The notes under the pieces were generated by a model that worked only from the letters and a program-made list of their open reading frames with translations, was not told where the DNA came from and searched no databases. DNA of 64,000 nt from Macrothele yani (taxonomy: Eukaryota > Arthropoda > Arachnida > Araneae > Macrothelidae). Numbering within the stretch: position 1 is the first letter of the stretch; every line of letters begins with the position of its first letter. The stretch spans positions 17,471,515 through 17,535,514 of the forward strand of contig CM077007.1 of the NCBI GenBank assembly GCA_039090855.1. The letters are read 5' to 3'. Made by a program: the position numbers and the translations under genes. Shown here piece after piece: positions 10,413 through 21,458 of the stretch.

Positions 10413-11984
10413 TACAACGACCATTCCATAAAAACATAGTAAAATCACACAAAATGGAGAAATATAGTTACAGCAAAATATTTTATTCTTTCTCAAAGTA
10501 TCTTCCCTCGGATGACATGCAATGGTCCCATCTTTCAGTCCACTTTTCAAAGCACGTGACGAAGGCATTTTGTGGAAGCTGCTTTATCGACCCCTGTACA
10601 GCTTGAATGACATCAGCAGATGTGTTGAATGTTGTGCCACAGAACTTCTCCTTCATTGCTGGAAACAACCAGAAATCGCACTGCGCAAGGTCAGGATTGT
10701 AGGCAGACTGTGGCATGATTTCAATACTGCATTTTGTAAGAAACTGTTAAACACAAGCAGCCACATGTGGCCGGGCGTTATCATGGTGTAGGATCCACTT
10801 GCCTACCAGTTCCGGTCGCTTAATCGATATATGTTGTCGCAGATGCTTAAAGACCGAAATGTAATACTCAGCACTGTCAGTAATTTGTGGAGGAATGGCA
10901 TGCAGGTAGACTACACCTTTATGATCAAAGAAAATTATCATCACCTTCCCAGCTGATTTGGTTTGGCAGACTTTTTTCGCATGAGGCAAGCCTATGTTTT
11001 TCGAGACACTCGTTGCGCACTTCGTCTGGGGGTCGAAATAGTGGGCTCATGTTTCATCGGCAGTTATTATTGTGTTTAGAAAGTTTGGATCCTTTGCAAT
11101 CATTTGTTTCCACTGATGACACACCTGAACTCTGGCTAACAACTGTTCCCTCGCCAGGTGATGAGGTACCCATCTGCTGCCCCGGTGGCGCAGTGGTCTA
11201 AACGATGACTTCTGACCATTCATCCGAGATGAGTCCGGATTCGAATCCCGGTGAGGCATGGATGTTGTTTGCCTCATGGCTCTGGTTCTCTCCCTTTCCT
11301 AGAACCAGTGGCCCTAAATTAGGGACAGGCGACTGCTTATAGTCCATTGAGTTGCACACAGTGGTCGTTAAACCCCCAATCTAAATAAAAAAAAAAAAAA
11401 AAAGAGGTACCCATCTGGAACACACACAGTGCATCAGTAATTTGTCATGTAGAATGCGGAATGTCAACATTTTTGAAATATTAGTTGATGGCGCTATATT
11501 TCTTCATATGCCATTTGTCAATCTTCTTGCAGTATTGACCGGAAGAGTGTTAACAATACGCTCCGTAACACCACTTTCAGGTCGACCAGGCCTAGGAACG
11601 AGTTCTGCCGACAAACGCCCTTTTTCGAAATCATGGTGCCATCTAAGAAACGTTGACTCACCCAAACATTTATCTGTGTAACCTTTTTTTCATTAAATCA
11701 ACTGTTTTGGGGACCGTTTTACCCAAACGATAGCAAAATTTTATCGCACAACGCATTTCACTTCTTAACTCTGAATCACTCACCTCCATAGCTGTATGGT
11801 AAAATGCAGACGTACCTTAAACAACTGCACAGTAACAAAACCAGAATCGTCTGCCATGGCTAATAACTGTTGCCATAGATACTTCTTTATTCAGTTAGTC
11901 ATCTGAGTGGTTATTTTGCCCCTTCGCTCTGTTGCGAACTCCAAAGAAAAAAATTACTCTGTTTTTATGGAACGGCCTTTGTAT
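10413..11984 (-). mobile_element. mariner (DD34D) pseudogene copy 1
   Basis: Inverted termini are present: TACAACGACCATTCCATAAA at the left, with its partner TTTATGGAACGGCCTTTGTA at the right. Read on the minus strand, the transposase gives SRWVPHHLAREQLLARVQVC, then ITADET with a stop replacing the following Trp, then KWILHHDNARPHVAACV, a second nonsense codon, and MPQSAYNPDLAQCDFWLF. The DNARPH aspartate and the final aspartate (QCD) are 34 residues apart, which is the mariner signature. The N-terminal helix-turn-helix half shows extra frame breaks. A SINE (11177-11403) splits the WVPHHL region. A close relative lies at 15834-16923 in the opposite orientation. Confidence 0.88.
11177..11403 (+). 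mobile_element. tRNA-derived SINE, family 1 (SINE1)
   Basis: It has an A-box-like TGGCGCAGTGG, a B-box GATTCGAATCC, a family-specific body containing CTCCCTTTCCTAGAACC, and a poly(A) tail. The 14-bp TSD GAGGTACCCATCTG is at 11163-11176 and 11404-11417, inside mariner copy 1. The tRNA head most resembles a leucine-type tRNA (GTGGTCTAAGGCG in other copies). RNA polymerase III transcription and LINE-mediated retroposition are the expected mode for such elements. Confidence 0.95.
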
Positions 11985-12900
11985 AAAAAAAAAATTTTTC
12001 TCGGAAATGTCTTTTTTTCATTTTTGACTGTTAAAGATTTTGATCTTATTCCCACTTGCAGCAGTATTTCTTTTTCCGGGAAGCTTTCGCCGATGCAACA
12101 AATCCCATGACCCCCTCCCCTCTTGAAATTTCTGGCTACACCATTGGTCATTATATGTGACTAATTACTTTCTTCTGTATTTTTGAGAATAGACTAGTGT
12201 CTTGCTTTATGTCAAAGAATAAAAGCAGAAGCTCTGTTTTGCAGATACTAACAACTGTGACAAGAGAGTCTCCCAGTTGTCCGGTGCCCCGAGTTGTGCA
12301 GGGATGTGGGCAGAGCAGGCGTGAAATGGTGGGGCCAGTCCTATAATATAGAACAAAGAGCTCGCATGTGAAACGTTAAGGTGGGGAAGGGGAAGCTCAT
12401 GAGAGGATTGCAGAATGCAAGAAGTTCATAGGGAGGGTACTCTTTGCTGCTGAGGAGAGAAATGCTTAAATCTCTGACTAGTGACATTTTCTGCTGACTG
12501 GTAGACGAATATCATATTTTTTTAGCCATGTGTGTGTAGGGGTGTATTTAGATGAGGGGCTTGGCCCATCCCAAAAGGCTTTTAATTTTTTAAAGTTTTT
12601 AGTTAAAATGCAACTTACGTTAGGAAAAAATGCCATCTTCACACGTGTGAAGAAAATAAGCTGTTAATAAAAAGTACCAATCTCTCTCCAGCCAATGGGG
12701 GAAAAATCTTTACCCTGATTGGCTCCTGAGTAACAGGGCAAATAGCTGACTTCTACCAGAACACTGAGCAAATGATAAATTTGTTTTATCAGGTGCCTAG
12801 CATTTAAAAATGTAAACAAATTTAATAGTTTTGTTTTGTGAGAAAAATGGTTGTTGCTTTGGGAGGTTTTTCTTTCGTGTGTGCTTTATGTTTCTTTTCA
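11985..12900. other. Intergenic/intronic DNA
   Basis: No element was recognised. The stretch leads into the splice-acceptor-like sequence just before 12902. Confidence 0.4.
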
Positions 12901-12901
12901 G

Positions 12902-12972
12902 GTTCCCCGTTCTGCATTTTCTGCGGCATGATGTTGACTGCTAATAATATTGCTCAGAGTGTGTTGCTGCAG
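12902..12972 (+). other. Candidate 71-bp host coding exon
   Basis: A pyrimidine-rich tract ending TTTCTTTTCAG (to 12901) precedes the segment, and CAG|GTAAGAA follows it, so both splice consensus sites are strong. Of three frames only one is open across it, reading SPFCIFCGMMLTANNIAQS and then VLLQ, a non-repetitive peptide with a CxxC pair. No other exon could be joined to it within the window, and I do not recognise the protein. It is the only place where host coding sequence looks plausible. Confidence 0.35.
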
Positions 12973-13667
12973 GTAAGAATTTAGGTTAGCTTATAACTTC
13001 ACTACTTAACGGGAAACCATATACTCCTTGCACTCTGATTCTTCCGTACTTTTCTTTTTACTATCCTATCAGGGCACTCTGTTCCCACTTCTTAATTTTT
13101 TCCAGTTTTCACCGGCCAAAAGGCGCAGCACGCTGCAGGTTCAGTTCTCCAAACATAGATTAGGAAGCATCGATTCGATTCGAAAAAATACCTTAATCTA
13201 ATAAAATGCATCCACTTACATTAGAAAAAAGTGCTTTAATGTTTTTCTTTTATTTTTTTACAAACTTTAAATTTGTTCTGGTGGATTTTAAAAACTTCCA
13301 TTTTTCTCCCCCCCCCCCCCCCGAAAAATAAAATTATACACCCTTGTATGTATGTGTGGCTAGTTGTTCAGTGACTTTAAAAACAGTACTATAATTATTT
13401 TTTTTAAAGCAGTTTTCATAAATGAGCGGGTATAAAATTTAAAAGTAACTGATTTGTCAGTTTCTCCACCTTTGCATCAAAACTCAGTTATCAACACATG
13501 TATCAGGAAAAAAGTTATTCACACGAAATTATTTCAAAGGCATCCTTATTATTTGCTTTGCTAAAATATGCACAATGGAAAAATATTCCACACAGATTAG
13601 TTGTTTTTATAAGAATCACAATATTAGTCTTAACTGCCTGGGAAGAAAATCGTAGATGTTAACACTT

Positions 13668-13708
<41 letters not shown>

Positions 13709-13857
13709 CTCTCTTACACACACAACTTTCAAATCCATATTGTTCTTTTTTCTATAGCTGAAAACAAATACTTCTTTAAGATATTTTTTTTATAACAGTT
13801 CCGTGTGATGTTATTTACGGACGACAGTTTTTACGTAACAACGTTATTAAAGTACGA
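12973..13857. other. Non-coding DNA with simple repeats
   Basis: It holds a poly(C) run at about 13306-13322 and a CT dinucleotide repeat at about 13671-13705. Nothing else was recognised. Confidence 0.6.
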
Positions 13858-14070
13858 AGCAGTCCCGGTGGCGCAGTGGTCTCTGGTCATTCGCTCGTAA
13901 GGGTCCGGGTTCGAATCCTGTGAGGCATGGATGTTGTGTTTGTCTTACGGCACTAGCTCTCTCCCTTCCCTGGAACCAGTGACCTTAAATTAGGGACGGG
14001 CGACCGCTTATAGACCATTGAGTTGATCACGGTGGTCGTTAAACCTCCAATAATAAAAAAAAAAAAAAAA
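13858..14070 (+). mobile_element. SINE1 copy
   Basis: The element has a shortened head (TCCCGGTGGCGCAGTGGTCT), a B-box GGTTCGAATCC, the conserved body and an A-rich tail. The short TSD AAAGTACGA lies at 13849-13857 and, with the tail merging into it, at about 14068-14076. Confidence 0.9.
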
Positions 14071-14093
14071 GTACGAGATTTATTTTCTAGGGG

Positions 14094-14356
14094 CCACCCC
14101 GGTCGCGCAGTGGTCTCAGCATTGGCTTATGACTATTCGTTGCCGCCCCGGTGGCGCAGTGGTCTGAGCGATGGCTTCTGATCATTCGTCCGAGATGGGT
14201 CCCGGTTCGAATCCCGGTGAAGCGTGGATGTTGTTTATCTTACGGCGCCGGCTCTCTGCCTTCCCTGGAACCAGTGGCCCTAAATTAGTAACGGGCGACT
14301 GCTTATGGCCTATCGAGTTGCTCACGGTGGTCATTAAATATTCAATTCAAAAAAAT
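14094..14356 (+). mobile_element. SINE1 composite: 5' stub plus full copy
   Basis: A stub of about 45 bases ends at CTATTCGTT and is joined directly to a complete unit starting GCCGCCCCGG. The TSD TATTTTCTAGGG brackets the pair (about 14081-14092 and just after the tail), so both parts behave as one insertion. The same stub breakpoint is seen at 40962-41010. Confidence 0.85.
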
Positions 14357-15365
14357 ATTTTCTAGGGCTCGCAGTGAAATTTCTCCCCGGGCCCTGAAAA
14401 AATACCATCCAAGTCCTGATGAGTATAGGGAAAACTTGAAATTCGATCATTCGTTTGAATGACTCTCCCAAGATGGAATGATTGATGCTGTTACTAGTAT
14501 TAATAGGTTTTTATTACAGATTTTGTTGAAGTAGGGTAAACAAAAGAAAGCGCATAAAGTACATTAAAAAGTAATAATTTGTAAGAATGACATTATTTGT
14601 AAAAAAAATGAATCAATAAATATACGACTTATATTTACAAAGCTGTGTACTTTTAACGAGGTCAACCTAAAATTCAAGGTGGTCCTGTTTCTGAAAACCA
14701 TTTATTTACATCAGTGGTGGACAAAAATTAAACACAAAATGCTAAAACACCTGATGGAAAAAAAACATCTTTTGATATGATTTCTGTATGAAAATTATAA
14801 AAACACAATTTCGTTTAAACACATCAGCGTCAGTTTTTTCTCCAAAACAAAAATGCACGATCGTTGTGTTTGTGAAAGATTAAAATGGTTTCATTACCCC
14901 ACACATTTTTATGTATGTCTTCCGTGAAATCATTTTCGTGCGGAAGGCGAAACTGATTTCATGGAAACCCTAGGTGTGTGTGTTTTCGGGATTACGTGAC
15001 TAAGATTAGTAGTTAAAATATTCATTGAAAAATAATCGACTTCAAGCAACATGCGGGGGCGTGGGAGAAAATAAAAGGCCTGACCACCCATATTCATTTT
15101 GGTTGTCGGGTTCAGCAAAAGTTATTTCCGAATTTTTCTGTGCAAACAGAGCTTTGTTTTTAAAACTAGTCCGTGTAGACGATTAACTGTAAAAGTTACG
15201 TGACTTGTTCCTAATAACCAAAATAAACGTGATTGGAACAGGAAGTATCTGTTTGTTTATCAAGAAATGCAATCATCAGCTTGCTGTCGTCCGACTCCTT
15301 ATGACCTTTCGAATTTGCTGATAATTGTCGTTAAACCCCTAAACAAACGAGCATTAAACTCCGGA
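14357..15365. other. Intergenic DNA, no gene seen
   Basis: A degenerate SINE-like tail (GTCGTTAAACCCCTAAACAA near 15327-15346) is the only recognisable piece. The rest is AT-rich and unassigned. Confidence 0.4.
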
Positions 15366-15550
15366 GAAAAAAAGAAGGTAAACAGTCAACTGCAGGGAAA
15401 TTTTCTACATGTGAAAAGTTTCTGTTGAAAAAAAGAAGGTAAACAGTCAACTGCAGGGAAATTTTCTACATGTGAAAAGTTTCTGTTGAAAAAAGAAGGT
15501 AAACAGTCAACTGCAAGGAAATTTTCTATTTGTGAAAGGTTTCTGTTTCC
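15366..15550 (+). repeat. Three tandem copies of a 61-62 bp unit
   Basis: The unit starts AAAAAGAAGGTAAACAGTCA and ends GAAAAGTTTCTGTTG. It repeats three times, and the third is more diverged (CTATTTGTGAAAGG). The open frames across it are repeat artefacts. Confidence 0.9.
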
Positions 15551-15833
15551 ATACTGTGAAATTACTTGCTTTGTCACATTTCTAACTTTAGCAGCAGCAA
15601 CATTCCAACCTTTTCGGCTCCCCCATACACTCAAATGTCCTCTTCTCCCCAGACGCTACGCCTCTGAGGCTAATTTGACTTTCATATCCCAATAACAGGC
15701 CCAAAAGAAAATTTCCGATTCAATTCGAAACTTTTTGAAACCGCTTTTTATGATATTTTATCCCCTGTCTATAGGATAAATCAATCTTTATTTTATTTTT
15801 ATTTTTTTCGAAAAATGCCTTTATACAAAGGCC

Positions 15834-16923
15834 GTTCCATAAAAACTGAGAGTAACTTTTTTTGAGTTCGCAACAGTGCGAAGGGGAGAAATAACCACGC
15901 AGATGACTAACTGTATTAAGGAAGTATCTATGGCAACAGTTATTAGCCGTGGTAGACGATTTTAGTGTTATTGCGCAGTTGTTTAACGTACGTCTGCGTT
16001 TCACCCACAGAGAATGGAGGTTTCACCACACAACGATGGAGGTGCATAGAATTAAGAAGTGAAATGTGTTGTGCGTTTGGGCAAAACGGCTCCAGAAACA
16101 GTTGATTTAATGGAAAAAGCTTACAAAGATAAATGTTTGAGTGAGTCAACGATTTTTAAATGGCATAATTATCTCAAAAAAGGGCGTTTGTCGGCAGAAC
16201 TCGTTCCTAGGCCTGGCCGACCTGAAAGCGTTACGGACCGTATTGTTAACACTGGTCAATCCTGCAAGATGATCGACGAATGACGTGTGAAGAAATAGCG
16301 GCGTCAACTAATATTTCTGAAACGTCGGCCTTCCGCATTCTACGCGAGAAATTACTGCAGCATCGTGTGTGTTCTGCCAAACCATATCAGCTGGGAAGGT
16401 GATAATGTTCTTTGATGATAAAGGTGTAGTCTACCAGCATTCCGTTCTTCCACAAATTACTGTCAATGCTGAGTATTACATTTCAGTCTTGAAGCGTCTG
16501 CAACGACACATATCGATTAAGCGACCGGAACTAGTAGGAAAGTGGACCCTACAACATGATAACGCCAGCCCACACGTGGTTGCTTGTGTTCAACAGTTAC
16601 TTACGAAATGCAGAATTGAAATCATGCCACAGTCTGCCTACAATCCTAACCTCACCCCCGTGCGATTCTGGTTGTTTCCAATAATGAAGTTCCGTGGCGT
16701 AACATTCAACACAGATGCTGAAGTTATTCCAGCTGTACAGGTGTCGCTAAAGCAGTTTCCACAAAATGCCTTCTCCACATGCTTTGAAAAGTGAACTGAA
16801 CGATGGGACCGTTGCATATCATCCGAGGGAAGATACTTTGAGAAAGAATAACATATATTTTGCTGTAACTACATTTCTCGTTTTTGTGTAATTTTACTCT
16901 GTTTTTATGGAACGGCCGTTGTA
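15834..16923 (+). mobile_element. mariner (DD34D) pseudogene copy 2, internally deleted
   Basis: Terminal inverted repeats TACAAAGGCCGTTCCATAAA and TTTATGGAACGGCCGTTGTA bracket about 1.09 kb, shorter than the ~1.3 kb of an intact mariner. The frame at 16059-16283 gives the N-terminal helix-turn-helix (KTAPETVDLMEKAYKDKCLS, then STIFKWHNYLKKGR). The frame at 16369-16794 gives FDDKGVVYQH, KWTLQHDNASPHVVACVQQ and SAYNPNLTPVRFWLF. The segment with the first catalytic aspartate (ADET in copy 1) is missing, so this copy cannot encode an active enzyme. The last catalytic Asp is also replaced (PVRFW versus QCDFW in copy 1). Confidence 0.9.
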
Positions 16924-16967
16924 CAATAGATAATTTACTATGTATTGCTTGTAAATAAGCACACGTT

Positions 16968-17010
<43 letters not shown>

Positions 17011-17400
17011 AAGCGTTTATCCAGAAAAGAGTGTTGACCAGAAGTCTGCATAAAAGAACGCAAAAAATCTTACGGTGAAGGTGGAATTGTTCTTAGGAAC
17101 TGTATTATGGTGCAATGTTAGGCAGAATGGGATTAGGCAAAATTGAAAGTGGAATTCCGATTAAAATTTCGTATGCCTCCGTTTTACAGCCGCTAATGAC
17201 CCTAATATTAGGCAAAATGGGTAGTAACTAATCGTAAGGAGTCACAATAAGCGTTCCAAAAATCAGAAACATGGCGGTATCGATATGTTTTCATTTAAAC
17301 GTGTTCTCTAAAATAATAATATACTGTATATGTTACATAGGTCTCTGATACAAGCGGTTACCAACATGGCATAGATGCATACAGTTCAAGGATACTGTCC
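16924..17400. other. Intergenic DNA with a CA repeat
   Basis: A CA dinucleotide run lies at about 16972-17006. Nothing else was recognised. Confidence 0.6.
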
Positions 17401-17438
17401 TGAGGTATAGCATTCCAGATGGTGTTCAAACGCGGGAC

Positions 17439-17803
17439 GCCGCCCCGGTGGCGCAGTGGTCTAAGGCGCTGGCCTCTGATCATTCGTCCGTAAGGGATCC
17501 GGGTTCGAATCCCGGTCAGGCATGGATGTTGTGTTTGTCTTACGGCACTGGCTCTCTCCTTCCCTGGAACCAGTGACGCCGCCCCGGTGGCGCAGTGGTC
17601 TAAGGCGCTGGCCTCTGATCATTCGTCCGTAAGGGGTCCGGGTTCGAATCCCGGTCAGGCATGGATGTTGTGTTTGTCTTACGGCACTGGCTCTCTCCCT
17701 TCCCTGGAACCAGTGATCCTAAATTAGGGACGGGCGACTGCTTATAGCCCATTGAGTTGCTCACGGTGGTCGTTAAACCTCCAATCAAAAAAAAAAAAAA
17801 AAA
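17439..17803 (+). mobile_element. SINE1 dimer inside the Tc1 fossil
   Basis: The first unit (17439-17577) stops at CCAGTGAC and the second (17578-17803) is complete with a poly(A) tail. The single TSD AAACGCGGGAC at 17428-17438 and 17804-17814 brackets both, so this is one dimeric insertion. Confidence 0.9.
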
Positions 17804-18259
17804 AAACGCGGGACAGTTCACCAACACTACCGGGATGGCTGTAGGTGACTTCCCAATATGTCCCAAACATGTTCGATCAGGCTGGCCATGGAAGGGTTTC
17901 GAATTACAAAGGCAGGCCTGTGATACCCGCGCCGTGTGTGGCCGGCCATTATCCCGTTGAAAAATTGCTCGGTAGCGATGCGACAGGAATGCCAACACAA
18001 CAGGTCGTAGAATGTCGACGTGCCGTTGAGCCGTGAGGGTTATACAGGGGACTACCAAGGATGTCCTGCTATCGTAGGAAATGGCTACCCAGACAGTCAC
18101 TCCCGGTGTGTGTGTCGTTCCATGGTAAAGGCAAAGTCCGTATTCTGCTCGTCTCCAGACACGTATGCGCTGATCATCGACGCCAATTGCAAATGGTGAC
18201 TCGTCACTGAAGACAACACGAGGCCACTGTCCCACGTTGATCGTCCGACACCACTACAA

Positions 18260-18486
18260 GCCGCCCCGGTGGCGCAGTGGTCTAAGCGATGGCCTCTGAT
18301 CATTCGTCCGTAAGGGGTCCGGGTTCGAATCCCGGTGAGGCATGGATGTTGTGTTTGTCTTACGGCACTGGCTCTCTCCCTTCCCTGGAACCAGTGACCC
18401 TAAATTAGGGACGGGCGACTGCTTATAGCCAATTGAGTTGCTCACGGTGGTCGTTAAATATCCAACAAAAAAAAAAAAAAAAAACA
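18260..18486 (+). mobile_element. SINE1 copy inside the Tc1 fossil
   Basis: Full-length with a poly(A) tail. TSD CACCACTACAA at 18249-18259 and 18487-18497. Confidence 0.95.
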
Positions 18487-19179
18487 CACCACTACAACCG
18501 GTGCCGGCGATGCTCGCTGTTCAGTAGTAGGCGGCGGAGTAGCCTCCTCGAATGTAGTATCCGTGCCATAAGTAGTCTGGCAACCGTCCGGATGACCACT
18601 TCCGTACCTGTAGACGACGCAATCTGTCCATGGATAGTTGAGAGCGACGAATCGGGTTCTGTTCGTGTGGCTCTTACAATCGTTCGATCCTCTCGTTCTG
18701 TCGTTGCCCTTGGCCTTTCACTGACCCGTGCTGCTAGGTTGTGCCCTCCTCGAACTATTGGCGTCAGCATCAATTGCCGCGTCGCTCCGACCCAAATGCC
18801 TAGTGATATGGCTACTTGACCAATCTTCCTTCCTCAGCTCAATTATAAGTCTTCTCTCAAACTCACTCAACTACTCGTATTGCGCACGGATCCGACGTCG
18901 AGGCATCGTCACGGCCCGTCGAGGTTAATGTAACTGCAATCAGCTGTCAAATTGTCCCTGCGTGTGAACTTTGCTCTTGGTTAACCCTCCTCGATGCGCA
19001 ATTCCTATGCCCTGCCGAGGTCATTGGTCATTTTTTAATCATTTGCATATTCGGCCTTGAGGTACTGGCATGCGAAGTCATCAGCATCGAACAACATTCT
19101 CGGGGTGCTTTTTCTCGTTCTTTTTTTTTTTTTTCCTTTTTTGCAAAGTGTATATGCAGTGCTCACCTGAAAAAATATA

Positions 19180-20242
19180 CACTGCTGGCCACCCAAAATG
19201 CAACACCAAGAAGGAAGCACCCGATTTGCCTGAAATTCGCAGCATGCGTCGCCCGCGAGAGGACATGCAAACGATTAGCATTGCAGGGCATATGCAAATC
19301 ATGTGCGTCCGGCACCCTACCAAGAAGCACTATAAGAAGGGTGCACAGAAAGCTGGGTGTAAGTAGAGCCGCGGATGGCTTAGTGGTTAGCGAGTCAGAC
19401 TATCAATGCAAGGTCCTCAGGTTCGAACCTGTGATGATCTTTCAGAGATGGTGTGTTTTACTAACAATCGCTGAATATCCGCCATGCATCGGACGAGCAC
19501 GTTAAGTGACGGCCCCCAGGCTGGACCCACTGGTTAAATGGGTATCCTTTCCTATGCCCCCCCCCCTGAAATTCTCTCACCCCTGTGTGCAACATTGTAC
19601 TTGTATGGTGGCGCCATCTACTGTACTCTAATCTCACTACAAACTGTTCTGTCAAAGTCGCTAGACTTGCTCTCATTCCTTCCGTTTCTGTGGCCTGCCC
19701 AAAAGGCGATCTCGCTGTAGGTGGCCGGGACCTAAACTCTACTCACTGTGGACGGAAGTCCTACAAGAAAATGACAAATACTGTGGCGGGGTGTAAGTAC
19801 TGGAACTGTGTTGTGTTGCCGGACCTGTGCGTGGGAAGCTTCCTGATGCCTCGTCGCAGAATACGGCAGTCATTCCAGCACGTTTCGGAGTTCGACAGAG
19901 GACGAATAGTGGCTTATCGCGACAGCGGTTTATCGTACCGAGACATCGGCGCCCGTGCAGGACGACATCCAGCCACAGTGAGGCAAGTATGGATTCTGTG
20001 GGTGCAGGAGGGACGAAAGGACCGACATGAGCTATTGCCGCAGCCGCGGCACACCACCGAACGAGAGGACCGGCATGTTGTGCGGCGGGCATTGACGGCT
20101 CCCACCACCACATCACGAACGTTAGCGCAGGAATTAGGGTGTGTTGCGCAACAACCTGTGTCAGCACGTACCGTTCGACGTCGTCTGCAAGAGCAGGGAA
20201 CTTGTCGCCCGGCGCCCATTGCTCCGATTCTTCCGAGCTAAG
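19180..20242 (+). mobile_element. Tc1-like transposon (CACTGCTGGCC family), 3'-truncated
   Basis: The left terminus CACTGCTGGCCACCCAAAAT is preceded by TA, as expected for Tc1/mariner targets. After a SINE2 insertion the transposase begins MPRRRIRQSFQHVSEFDRGR and continues with a paired-like DNA-binding region (SYRDIGARAGRHPATVRQVW) and TEREDRHVVRRALTA. It stops at about 20242, before any catalytic residue, where a degenerate SINE1-like piece begins. Longer copies of the family are at 26820-28437 and 58401-59821. Confidence 0.88.
19366..19788 (+). mobile_element. tRNA-derived SINE, family 2 (SINE2)
   Basis: The head has A-box-like TGGCTTAGTGG and B-box GGTTCGAACCT. A core contains ATATCCGCCATGCATCGGAC and GAGCACGTTAAG. 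The tail region contains TGGTGGCGCCATCTACTGTA and ends AATGACAAATACTGT without a long poly(A). The 11-bp TSD GGGTGTAAGTA lies at 19355-19365 and 19789-19799. The second copy is at 21026-21444. Confidence 0.92.
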
Positions 20243-20362
20243 GCTGAATCCCAACCCCGGATGAGTCATGGGAGGTGTGCATGGCCACAAAAGTGCTGGA
20301 TCTGTCTCTTCCCTGGAACAAGTGATCCGAATTTAGGGACCGGCGACTGCCTATAGCCATAC
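20243..20362 (+). mobile_element. Degenerate SINE1-like remnant
   Basis: TTCCCTGGAACAAGTGATCC and TTTAGGGACCGGCGACTGCC match the SINE1 body with many changes. The tRNA head is hardly recognisable. Confidence 0.6.
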
Positions 20363-20364
20363 GA

Positions 20365-20670
20365 TCATGATGATCATATGTAGAGGATTTTAGGAAGGGA
20401 GTGTCTGACCCCAGGTCTTAAACAACCCTTAGAAATAGGAGGCTAGGAGATTTGGGATAGAGTGCCCGATAGGAAAGTGACACGGAACGAGGTAGAAAGA
20501 CGCCCTTATTTATTACCGGGGGATCAGTACCCGGGGTCCGACAGCTTAACGTGCCCATCCGACGCCCGGCGGATATTTAGTGGATCGAGCGTTCGTACCT
20601 GTAATAAAATCGAACCTGGGGTCCTTTCCGTGGCAGTCACGAACGTTGCCCACTAGGCCACCCGCGGCCC
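20365..20670 (-). mobile_element. tRNA-derived SINE, family 3 (SINE3)
   Basis: In reverse orientation the head reads GGGCCGCGGGTGGCCTAGTG (A-box-like) followed by CAGGTTCGATT (B-box). The core TAAATATCCGCCGGGCGTCG and GCACGTTAAG is shared with SINE2. The 3' part contains GACCTGGGGTCAGACA and ends CATATGATCA. Other copies are at 40016-40322 (plus strand) and 44150-44706 (minus strand). Confidence 0.9.
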
Positions 20671-20701
20671 CTACCATGGGCATACCAGTTGCCCATGGTA
20701 G
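20671..20701. repeat. 10-bp perfect hairpin
   Basis: CTACCATGGG and CCCATGGTAG are separated by 11 bases, directly abutting the head of the SINE3 copy. It may be part of the target or a small structure in the tRNA-like head. Confidence 0.7.
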
Positions 20702-21011
20702 TTTTTAAACACAGAAACAAACAAAAAAAAAATACTGTGTGGATTGATCTACACAGTTGGATAACGCAATAGAGTGTCTCACAAATCATAAGAATCTATC
20801 GCAAAGAAAATGTGAACTCCTTTGTCTAGACAGTCAAAATAAATTTGTAGGAGATGGATGCTCCGTAGGGTTAAGACTGCAGTGCTCAGACAGAAAATGG
20901 TAGTGATGGACATTTGTATTAAACAACTCGCCACTGGTATCGGCTTCAATAAAAGTAATTCCCTGAGCTCACTGACTCCTTACGGGCAATACAAAAATCT
21001 GCCACATGTAC
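20702..21011. other. Intergenic DNA
   Basis: Nothing was recognised in this 310-bp stretch. Confidence 0.5.
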
Positions 21012-21025
21012 CACATAATTTAGTA

Positions 21026-21444
21026 GAGCCGCGGATGGCTTAGTGGTTAGTGTTTCGGATTATCGATGCTGGGTCCCCAGGTTCTAGCCTGGGCTGATCT
21101 TTCAGAGATGGTGTGATTTACTAACAATCGCTGAATATCCGCCGTGCATTGGACGAGCACGTAAAGTGACGGCCCCCAGGCTGGACCCACTGGTTAAATG
21201 GGTATCCTTTCCTATATCCTCCCTGAAATTCTCTCACCCATCTATGTGCAATATCGTACTTGTACGGTGGCGCCATCTACTGTACTCTAATCTCACTACA
21301 AACTGTTCTGTCAAAAGTCGCTAGACTTGCTCTCATTCATTCCGTTTCTGTGTCCTGCCCAAAAGGCGATCTCGCTGTAGGTGGCTGGGACCTAAACTCT
21401 ACTCCCTGTGGACGGAAGTCCTACATGAAAATGGCAAATGCTGT
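21026..21444 (+). mobile_element. SINE2 copy
   Basis: Same head, core and tail as 19366-19788. The B-box is changed to GGTTCTAGCCT. The 14-bp TSD CACATAATTTAGTA at 21012-21025 and 21445-21458 defines both ends exactly, giving a 419-bp element. Confidence 0.95.
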
Positions 21445-21458
21445 CACATAATTTAGTA

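Larger units (their letters stand above)
17401..18905 (-). mobile_element. Tc1-like transposon fossil (MPRRRIR family)
   Basis: On the minus strand the N-terminus (about 18905-18780) begins MPRRRIRAQYE, has a stop, then LSEFERRLIIELR and HLGRSDAAI. The middle has PRATTEREDRTIVRA. The catalytic part has PRVVFSDESPFAIGVDDQRI (first Asp) and IFQRDNGRPHTARV (second Asp), after which the frame shifts and the Glu region is degraded. Two SINE1 insertions interrupt it (17439-17803 and 18260-18486). A further piece of this family occurs at 55706-55925. Confidence 0.85.

Noticed and set aside
17600..18235. Open frame of 211 residues on the minus strand
   Set aside because: It is a chimera of a Tc1 catalytic fragment and a SINE1 read in an open frame (phrases such as MPDRDSNPDP come from the SINE). 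The same explanation covers many similar frames, e.g. 41002-41439, 47191-47433 and 48476-48859.
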